Shown one piece after another: positions 55,166 to 64,000 of a DNA stretch of 64,000 bases. Source of the DNA: Vigna angularis (Eukaryota > Streptophyta > Magnoliopsida > Fabales > Fabaceae); the NCBI RefSeq assembly GCF_016808095.1, contig NC_068976.1, positions 558,001 through 622,000 of the forward strand, written 5' to 3'. The notes under the pieces were generated by a model that ran no database searches, was not told the DNA's origin, and saw nothing but the letters and a program-made list of their open reading frames with translations. The position numbers were made by a program, and so were the translations under genes. Each line of letters opens with the position of its first letter. The stretch's first letter is position 1.

Positions 55166-56197
55166 CTGAGTTATGCATGGCCTACATGTGTGTGGCATAT
55201 ACACACTAAATTATTAGAATATCACACGTCCCTCTTTCCGTGATTTCACAGGTACAAACTAGAAAGATAGAAAAAACCTCTTTCTCTTTCTCTTTTTTTT
55301 CTTTCTCATTCTTAACGATAAATACTAACTACCTCTCTATGTTTCTCTTCGTCTGGTGTTTTGCATTTGCATTTCTTACACGACATCACGTGACGACACC
55401 ACATAACACAATCTTAACTTTATAACTATTGAGCATCCCAAAGCTTTTGAAGATTCCCGAGCAAAAGCACAGATACTGTTTGAGAGGTTATTGTTGTCTT
55501 TGAGGAGCTGGCTCTGTTCTACTTTACAAGGTTCGTCTTTTCTGCACTAATGCTACCAATTCTCGCCGCAATTTTCGTGTGGTTGTGCCTGCTTTAGAAT
55601 CATGAGCAGAGGAGGCATTAGGGTGTGTATCATCCCTTTTGACTTGTGTTTCAATCATTCAAGTCTTGTATTCATTTAGCCACTTCATTCTTCTTCTTAT
55701 TGTATCTCAGAGGTGTATATAGTTTAGAGTGTTTATGAAGTTATTATCTGATTTTCATTGTTTCATTTGGGATTTCATGAGATGAATGTTTGGCACATTT
55801 ATTTGCTTGTTTTTTTATTATTGTTCTTCAACTGGGTATAGGCCTGTTTGGAGAGGAAGATATTGTGGACTGTGGACACACAGAACTCTGGCCAACTCTC
55901 TAGAGATATCTTCACAAACCGGAATAGGCTTTGGTCTTTTTCTTTCTGGTTTTCTGATTTGCTCAGAGAGAGTGTTTTCTCTTCTCCAGCGCCTTCCCAT
56001 TGATTATGGCTAACATTTGGTTCAATGTGATTGCTGAACTACTAGTGTGTTTTTTTGTATTGTTGTGAAAGGAAGAAAATTGTAGATTTATGTGGAAAGC
56101 TGTCTAGGATTGCTTATAAGAAAGTGCAACCGACTCAAAAGCCATAGAGAAGATAAAATTGAAGGGTTGGAACAAACCTTATCTTTTGGTGGCAATC

Positions 56198-58427
56198 ATG
56201 GCTATGTGCTTCTCTATTTTGACTGTAAGGAAGGAGAAATACAAGGTAAGAAAGTCAATTAGGATTTGTGTCTCTTGTTTTGTTTTATGGAGTTCCTATA
56301 AAACTTGTGAATTGTGATTGAATTTATATTATCTCAATTTTGTTTGTTTATTCAGGGAAGTGGAAGGTCTTCAAAGGAAGATTTTAGCACTCTACTTGCC
56401 AAACTACAATCTTCAAAAATAGCATCAGTGCCAACCACTTTTGATGCCACATTATCCAATGGTATTCCCAAAAATTCAAGTTTCAATTCAGGGGTTATGA
56501 GTCCTGATACTTGTGTGGAGGCTGAAGTACAGGAGGCTTATGAACGGGAAGATGAGGATGAAGATTCACTGAAGATCAAGAGGGAAATCTCTGATTTTGA
56601 TCTCCAAGATCATGAAGCTGTTGCAGACAAAGGATATGGTGCCACTGATAAAGAAATAGAGTATCCTATTTTGTATGAAAATCAAGTCAACGAAGAATCG
56701 GATGACAGAACCGACAAATACAGCCAAAAGAGTGTTGAAACAACCGAAAGTGGACTCGTCAGTGATCCTGGGATTCGCAAAGCTGATTTGTGGACTTCTG
56801 CAAAGTTCAAGAGACACTTCTCTAACCTTGAAAAGTTTGATGAGCATGGTACGAAAACTCGTTTTTTGACAGCTTTAAAGTCAAAGCCTTTTGATAATTT
56901 TAAGGAATTATCAGCAATGGTTAATCTTGAAAGCCCTTGGTCAGTGAAGAGTCACTACAGTGCTGATAGAGTAGTGCTGAAAAGGCATTCTTCAAGTCAG
57001 TTACTTCCTTCTGGAAAGAAAAAATTGTGGTGGAAAATGATCCTGCGGAGCCACAGGAACATACACAGAACTTTCTCTGGCAATTCAACGCTGGTTCCTG
57101 CCAGTGCTGCATTAAATAGTGGGTACTCTTCAGACACCCTTGAACCAAAACAAGGAAAGACAATGAGGCCTGTGAAATCCTCTGGTTCAATTACTGCAGA
57201 ATCCTTTAACAAAAGAAGAACTGGTAAAAGTACAGATAATAAAAAGGGGAGCAGGTTTCAAAGTGACCAATGGCTTGCTTTCTCCAAAGCGTCATCATCC
57301 TCTTTTGCCAGAGTGGATGCATGGGTGAAAGGTCTTGAAATTCAACAACTACTTCCTGAGGATGATTTTGATGTTGACAATGGCAGAAGCATAACCTTCC
57401 CACCTTCCCCTGATACTGGTGGAACAATGATGAGAGCCACATCTCAGTTGACTTATGCAGACGCCAATTTTTCAAAAGAGACTTTAACTGCCATTAGTGT
57501 AGTCCAGTCTCTAAATCCAGCTTCATCTATTGCTCACATATCTGGTATTGGTGTAAAAGCCATCCCTGCTATTTCACACTTATCCAATCTCCGCTCTGTC
57601 AACCTGTCAAACAATTTCATAGGTACAACTTGGAACTAGAATGTAGCACTTGATGCAACATCAATAATTCAATCACTAACTGCATTTACTGATTCATTTC
57701 TTAACGTTGACCATGCAGCTCACATCTCACCGGGATTTCTACCAAAGGGTATTCAAACACTTAACTTGTCAAGAAACAAGATCAGCACTCTTGACGGCCT
57801 CAGAGAATTGACCAAGTTGCGGGTAATTGACCTGAGTTACAACCGCATCTCGAGAATTGGACAAGGTTAGCTTTGATATAAGTTGATGCACAAAGATGTT
57901 AGCATTTCAAATTTGTTTAGCCTTCATTTTCAGTTTTTTCCATTTCATTGTGTGGTTTGTCAGGTTTGTCAAGTTGCACACTTGTCAAAGAACTATATCT
58001 TGTGGGGAACAAGATAAGTGATGCTGAAGGGCTACACAGGCTATTGAAACTAACACTTCTAGATTTGAGCTTCAACAAGATCACAACAACAAAAGCAATA
58101 GGCCAGCTAGTAGCTAACTACAACTCACTTAAGGCTCTTAATCTGCTGGGAAATCCAATTGAAAGAAACATCAGCTATGGCGAGCTAACTAAAGCAGTCT
58201 CTGGTCTTCTTCCAAATTTGGTGTACCTTAACAAACAACCACTCAAGGCTCAAAGGACACGCGAAATATTAAGTGACAGTGTTGCCAGAACTGCCCTTGG
58301 GAACAGCACGCGGAGCTGTGACAAAAGATCAATAAGAAAACCTACTCATGGAGGATCAACTCTTTCCAAAGGGTATAGAAGAAGTGCAAGTGCTTCCCAC
58401 AAAAGCACGAACCGAACAAGGAGGTGA
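56198..58427 (+). CDS. LRR protein, plant 'outer arm dynein light chain 1-like' (At1g78230 type)
   Basis: Four coding exons join in frame: 56198-56245, 56356-57622, 57719-57865 and 57964-58427 (641 residues, all introns GT-AG). The start is the first ATG after an in-frame TAA at 56117 (MAMCFSILTVRKEKYK). The first 350 residues are charged and low in known motifs (acidic YEREDEDEDSLKIKRE; basic KKKLWWKMILRSHRNIHRTF). From about residue 400 there are SDS22-type leucine-rich repeats: LSNLRSVNLSNNFI, GIQTLNLSRNKISTLDGL, LRVIDLSYNRISRI, VKELYLVGNKISDAEGL, LTLLDLSFNKITT, LKALNLLGNPI. The tail is Ser/Arg/Lys-rich. The dynein name comes from LRR similarity only; flowering plants lack axonemal dynein, so a scaffold or binding role is more likely. 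Transcript end is probably near 58700. Confidence 0.88.
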
Positions 58428-59296
58428 AAAATCGGTTTTTAGTGCTTGTAGAAGGAACAACTCAATGGGACATGTTTCATATGGTTCTTTTCTTTGCAAT
58501 GTTACACCAGAGGAAAATGTGTTATAGGTATTGCTGCCTCTTGATTTGTTTTTTTGATAAAATGATCCATAATCATGTAGTGGCATCAAGCCCAAAGGGC
58601 TCTAACATGAGGGAGTGTGTCAGACTTATATGTGAAAGCCATTATTTGCTTTCATCCTACAGTCTGAACTTTTGAAATGTTTTTTGATTGTAACATTGTC
58701 AAGTTTTGAAGTAATGGACTCTTCTTTGTCTCCAACTTTGGTGTGTGGAACTTGATATGATATATGATCATCTGGGTTTCAGAAATTCTATGGAAAATAT
58801 ACAAATTGAATAATTGGGTGGCCCATTGGTATCAATCATCACTCTTAAATTATCTGAAGAACAAGGCATGATGAAAAAATTCAGTTCAGATGCTATAAAG
58901 TATCTGATGTAGGACACCACAAAAATCCACAGCCCTTGTCAGAGAGGGTGTACGAGTTTCATCTAATGCACTGATTAGTCTTTCTTTAATATCAGTCAAT
59001 TAATTTGCTTTTAGAGTATAAATAAATGATTCCAGCACTAGCAGGAGTGTGCGCTCTTTTAAAGAATCATATCAAAGTTGCACATTGAAGATTTAAAGTA
59101 GATTCGTAAATTTTATGGCGACTGATTAGTGGAATTCTTCAGTGGTGCCGAACAATTTCCAAACTCATTAACATTTTTAGTAAGCTTTCTTTCAACAGAA
59201 CAGTGCATAAAGTTTCTGATTAGTTTTAATTAGTTAAAGAGTAAAAAGAAAATTATAATATAAAAGTAAGAGGACAAAAATAAAAAACAAACAAAA
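58428..59296. other. 3' untranslated region of the LRR gene and intergenic spacer
   Basis: No further coding signal is present. AT-rich sequence with TTTTGATTGTAACATTG near 58682 could be the transcript end region. Confidence 0.5.
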
Positions 59297-59390
59297 TCCG
59301 ACCTGCCGGATTCGAACCAGCGACCTAAGGATAACTATCAGGTATAATACCCACTACAGTCCTCCGCTCTACCAACTGAGCTAAGGTCGG
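59297..59390 (-). tRNA. tRNA-Tyr (GUA) with 21-nt intron
   Basis: The minus strand starts CCGACCTTAGCTCAGTTGGT (acceptor and D arm), then GAGGACTGTAG with anticodon GTA, an intron of 21 nt (TGGGTATTATACCTGATAGTT) after position 37, ATCCTT closing the anticodon stem, and GGTTCGAATCC (T arm) and GGTCGGA. The mature length is 73 nt. Nuclear tRNA-Tyr genes of plants regularly carry an intron here. Confidence 0.97.
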
Positions 59391-59464
59391 TTATATTATT
59401 AATTATTAAATTTATATTAAAGACTACACAGAGTTCATTTATAAGGCAAAATTAAAAATGTAAC

Positions 59465-59557
59465 TCCGACCTGCCGGATTCGAACCAGCGACCTAAGGAT
59501 AGCTATCAGGCATTTACCTACTACAGTCCTCCGCTCTACCAACTGAGCTAAGGTCGG
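59465..59557 (-). tRNA. tRNA-Tyr (GUA) with 20-nt intron, tandem copy
   Basis: The mature part is identical to the copy at 59297-59390. The intron is 20 nt and diverged (TAGGTAAATGCCTGATAGCT). The copies are 74 bp apart in the same direction. Confidence 0.97.
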
Positions 59558-61370
59558 TTTTGATGTTTTCCATAGCAATACTTATTTATTTTATAAAACT
59601 TCTTTAAGGTCTTGCGAACAAGAAAATTAAGAAGATTTTGTTCAAAAACTTGGGTTTTATTGATTAAATGCTTATATGTGAAAAGGAAAGAAATGGAAAT
59701 AAGAAATAAAAGTATATACTATTATACTGTGTTAACTTTTTATATATTAAAGAAATCAATGTCAGTTTTATTTAAATTTGAATTAGGAGAAGCTGTCATT
59801 TCATATTCCTGTTAAATAAGATCATAATTCATATGGGTGCAAAGTCCTTCTCATATTTATTCCAACAAAAAATGTCCTTCTCATTATCATCAGATAAGAT
59901 TTGGAATTGTTTAGAAGGAAAAGCCTTCTACATCCAATAAGACGAGCCTATATTTATTACAATAAAAATAGATAGATTCTTTTTAATTTAATTATTAAAG
60001 AAGAAGTAAAATAAATTCATCCAAAAATGGAAATTAAAAAAATAAATTGACAAGATATTATCACTTAATTATGATAAAAACTAACGGGTATCCTATGTTT
60101 GCGCACTTCTGGATGTTTTTTCATTAGTAAAAAGTATTATATTCTGTAATTGTAGTTTAAAGAATTTGAATGAAGAATTGTATTTTAAAATTATGTACTT
60201 GCATGTATTTTAAAATATCAAGAATGGTACCTTTGCTAGAATAATAAAGCGTGTCATCATTCAAAGCTTTTGAATCTTTTTTTTGAAACTAATATATATT
60301 CGAAAATTGTGATATCTTTTACCCATCCTATGTTTACACATCTACCACGATATCTTTTATTTTTCGGAAATTGTGATAATATTAACATTTAAAAGTGCAT
60401 CTGATTAAGACCCTCGTCATAACAACTTATAACACAGTACTTTTCATGCAATTGTGTTATCAAAAATCTTTTGTATTTGGTACAATTTTATAAAACTGTT
60501 TTTGAAAAATGGTTGAAATTTTTTAATATGATATGTTTGAACAAATTTATCAATGAACGTTTCAAGAGAAAAAATTCATCCACATGATTTTTTTAAAAAT
60601 TTTAACTTTTAATTCATATATAGACTATTTTTAACTTTCAATCATACTTTTTTCTCCTAAATTTTTTTCCCTCAAAGTTAGGTTCATTAAGTTTTCATAG
60701 ACATGAAAGTCATTTTTCATAATGATTTATAATCTCCACTTCACTTTTTCACCATTTTACTTTTATTTTAAGAAAATTACTTACACAAATTATAATTTTC
60801 CTTAAATTACTAATGCCAAACAAACATCTATATGCAGATGTCTTGTTACAATCTGTAATGGACTGATCAACAATAGCATTTTGATTTAACATTATAAACA
60901 TTGACAAACTATGAAGTGTAGTTTTGCCAAAGCTTATACAAGAGACATTCAATAACTTATGAAGAGTAGCAGAAAAATATTCTATAAGGGGTAATCAACC
61001 ACAGAGCATTGTACAACAATAACTTATTTTCTCACCATGTTCCCAATCTTAATATTGATTCTGTCACTGTGTAACTCTAATCAGACATCACATGAAAAAG
61101 TAAATTAACCTACCAGTATACTACTTTCTCATCTGCTCTGTGGCTTGTTTGGTAATTACATGGTCCTATGCACACCTTACGGTTACATAGGTGATGTGGT
61201 GGTATCATTGAGGAAGATACAGTTTCCTCTATATGTTGTGTTCTTTTGTCCAAAATTTTGAACCCCCCACTTTGTATTTTGGAGCTTTATGGTCATTATG
61301 GAAATGAATATATATATATATATAGATATATGTATATATATTGATCTAATTTCTTCAGGCCTCCAATTTT
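59558..61370. other. AT-rich intergenic spacer
   Basis: No gene is supported. The part next to 61370 (about 60950-61370) is probably the 3' untranslated region of the methyltransferase gene. It contains an AT-rich tract ATATATATATATAGATATAT at 61308-61340. Confidence 0.5.
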
Positions 61371-64000
61371 TTAGCTTGCCTGTCTCTTAAAGAAAGGTTT
61401 CTGGCAGATCAGGAGTCTCTGATCACTGTCACTTTCAATTTCTACCACTCTTGCATCCCACTTCAGCTGTGCTGTTAGAGCTCTGGCTGATTCTATTAAG
61501 GGAACTGTGTCACGAATTATAACCCAACCCTGCACACATGACCAGTGTCAGCATATCAAAAGTCCTTGAAGGGGATGAAATCATGAAACATTTTTACTTG
61601 TTTAAAAAAGTATTTTATATGAACATACTGATCACACTCAATCAACAATGTACACAATAGAAGGGTTGCCTGATTCAAAGTTCATCCACATTTTACAGAA
61701 CAAACTGCATAAAATATTGATGCAGTACTTTATGAGCTAATCTTATAGCAGTTTTGGTTCAACAGTGCTAAATTGACATACCTCTGGGCGAAGTATTCTG
61801 TCAATTTCAAGGAACATGTCAACCATGGTACACCTGTGCTGCTCAGTTTCAAGGGATAGAAATCCTGCTGCATGCACCAAGTCATAGGTTCTAGGGTATG
61901 TCGGAAAAGCCTCACACCTAGAAGTCATAGAAAATAAAAATTATTAAGGAAACTATAATTACCAACTAACTATTCTTCACAAAATCATATCAAGGCTATA
62001 AGCCAGATGTAATTCGAAAAGTAAATTGTATATGATCATGTTTTAATTTTGCTCTCAACTACGTATTTTAGAAATGTCAGATGGCTGAATCATTACTAAA
62101 ATTAAAAAGCTGTGTTCACAAGGTGTAAATGTTAACATGGTATAAACCTCCATTGAAAATAGTTAGACCTGGATCAAGAAATTAAGGTGAAGGTTTTGAA
62201 AATAACAACGGATCGAGTTTTAAAAGGTGGAAGGAAGAAAGAGTATAGCATGTGACAGAGAATCTATATCAAGGTAACCAAAAAAAAAGTAATTGAACTA
62301 GACAAGCATGTCATTTAAATAAAAGGGCAAAGGAGATTAAAGTACCAATCATGGAGAACGCCAACAAATCCTCTGTCCTGGATCAAGGGAAGATAATTGG
62401 GTCCATTTATTGGGACAACATTCATCACCCACACAGACTTTCTAGCTTGCAGCAATGCAGAATTAAAGCCACCAAAATGGGCATTCATGTCCAACACGTT
62501 TCTGAGCATGTTGTAAGGGGGTGAAGGGTCCTCATCGCCCGGCCTCTTTGGATGATCAGAGAATATCAAAGGTGACAGAAGAGACCAATAATTCTGGACT
62601 GCTGTTTTCCAGCTGTCAGAGTCCTCAGTAAGTTCATCAGGCTGCAACCCTGGTACATTGAAAAATATAGGCCTATTAAGTTAACCAAATGAATAGGAGA
62701 TTTGATTCGGCAAGAGAGTACAATTACAATGCAATCACTTCCACAAAGTGGTCTACAAATCATTAAGAACATAAACATTACCGTATATAGCTAACTCGTT
62801 CTTGTTCAAGTTAGCACGAGAAGGCCATCTTTCCCTTTTCTCAATTGGAATCCAACGAGCGCTCTGCATTCCTCCTATGCAGTTTTGCAGTTCTCGATAA
62901 TGTGGAGTCTCCACGTCAATACCTCTACCACACAAAGAAGGGCCAGAACCTGACTTTCTGGTAGAAAGAAAAGACCAAGCTAAGAGTCAGGTCACATTCA
63001 TTTCAAAATTCTAAACATATTGTATATACATAGTATAGAATCTATTAACTATAATTCTGTTTTACAGGACAAAAAAAATGTCAAATAATTTTTCTCAAGT
63101 ACATGTATGAAAGAATTACCTTGAACCATAGCAACCTTTTTTACTGGTTTTCTTCCATACTACAGTTTCATCTTGTTGCGACAGGAGTTCCCAGCAAAGA
63201 GTTAATGTAAAATCCTGTATAAACTTCCATCTTTTCTGATTCTCTTTGTTACGAGCATTTGTTAGTGGTGATGTCCAAACAAAGTACCCACCCGGTTTTA
63301 AAAGTCTATCTGCTTCAATCAGGAGCATGCCATCTACACCATGTAATATGAGTATTATTAAGTTACAAGGTACTAAAATATTAATAACAATTATACATAA
63401 ATCAAAGTTATGGTTCTGAAGGAAGATACAAATTTTTAGAGTTTATGTTAACACCTTATAACAGATAACAGAATGGAGAGTTTCAAAAGTTAAACCCGGT
63501 TCTGTTGGATACTTCAGGAATGGCAAGTAAACATTAAAAGGTTTCTACTTATTTTAGCACATTTAACTATGGGAAACTTCATTTAACAAAGAACTAAATA
63601 TGGACATTTTTCCTAAAGTATGTACCATATCATTTTTCTTAATTCTGCAGTGCAAAAAATAGCTCTGTTGCATCAGAAATGCTCCCAATGAGTTGTAGGC
63701 ATACCAGTTAGAATCATTTTATTAATATCGGAAAAGTCAATGTAATAAACTTACCAGAAATACATCAAGGCATATACAAAAACAAGGCGTATGGTGAAGA
63801 ACCAAGGAGTTGATCCTATTCTTATTTTATGACAACTAACCTCTTCCTATAACACGTATAATATGTGATGTATCACCTATGTTGTCAAATAAGTAGAGAA
63901 CATGATTGATGCATGTTGATCCAATCCAACAGAAAGTAGCATAGAATGAAAGTTGGAAGATACCTTTCTGGTCCCAATCAATGCCACATCTGGCACAATG
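61371..64000 (-). CDS. QUA2: pectin methyltransferase QUA2/TSD2-like, 3' six exons, cut by the window end
   Basis: Exons on the minus strand are 64000(partial)-63964, 63333-63120, 62957-62782, 62649-62346, 61917-61782 and 61529-61371 (TAA), all with GT-AG junctions, giving 342 codons of the C-terminal half. Residues seen include [111 protein letters not shown] and [18 protein letters not shown]. This is the DUF248 SAM-dependent methyltransferase family (PF03141). The exact phrases match the QUASIMODO2/TUMOROUS SHOOT DEVELOPMENT2 branch, a Golgi type II membrane protein needed for homogalacturonan methylation and cell adhesion. The N-terminal membrane anchor and first methyltransferase motifs lie outside the window. 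No frameshift is seen. Confidence 0.93.

Overview
The window looks like nuclear DNA of a flowering plant, most likely a legume of the bean/Vigna type (inference from the kinds of retroelement, AT richness and gene content; no species can be fixed from sequence alone). Nuclear origin is shown by spliced genes with GT-AG introns, intron-containing tRNA-Tyr genes and stacked plant LTR retrotransposons. About 53 kb is transposable-element DNA and the last 8.5 kb is a gene island.

Left block (1-24 kb): an old Tat-type Ty3/gypsy element on the minus strand (3790-21013) sits between two (AT)n microsatellites. Its RT and integrase are gone, protease is fused to RNase H, and it carries an antisense plus-strand ORF of the 'putative gypsy type transposon' family with its own TATA box. 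It has been hit repeatedly: a 534-bp hAT-like MITE in the left LTR (8-bp target duplication), an internally deleted Athila-like element (6737-11830, minus) inside the antisense ORF, a LTR-like unit (12016-13845), and a 2.6-kb solo LTR (16892-20267, TSD ATCAT) inside gag, which itself contains a solo Athila-like LTR (17668-18433, TSD CCTCC).

Middle block (24-54 kb): a 2.68-kb unit made of two 735-bp LTRs in head-to-head inverted orientation flanked by one 5-bp duplication (25916-28593); a decayed gypsy pol fragment (29.1-30.0 kb); a Pack-MULE (32185-33573, 9-bp TSD) that carries a small heat-shock-protein fragment; and a young, nearly complete Tekay-type chromovirus (33783-53127, TSD GTTGT, two 2726-bp LTRs). 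The chromovirus pol is split in RNase H by a young, non-autonomous Athila-like element (39403-48526, TSD CTTAC, two 1305-bp LTRs) that codes for Gag-protease and a separate 412-residue ORF but has no RT, RNase H or integrase core. Traces of a still older element with inverted ends lie outside the chromovirus, at about 31.7-32.2 and 53.5-53.95 kb.

Gene block (55-64 kb): a plus-strand LRR gene (annotated in plants as outer-arm dynein light chain 1-like), two tandem minus-strand tRNA-Tyr genes with introns, and the 3' six exons of a minus-strand QUA2/TSD2-type pectin methyltransferase gene cut by the window end. This gene pair matches neighbours At1g78230 and At1g78240 of Arabidopsis as I recall them.

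The most novel-looking signal is in the Athila-like elements: an array of small stem-loops with a constant 8-nt loop (TACTGATG/TACTGAAG) and stems that change in a base-pair-preserving way, placed next to a conserved module ending in a second covarying hairpin, all between gag and the 3' end. It is present in both the old minus-strand copy (14 repeats) and the young plus-strand copy (4 repeats).
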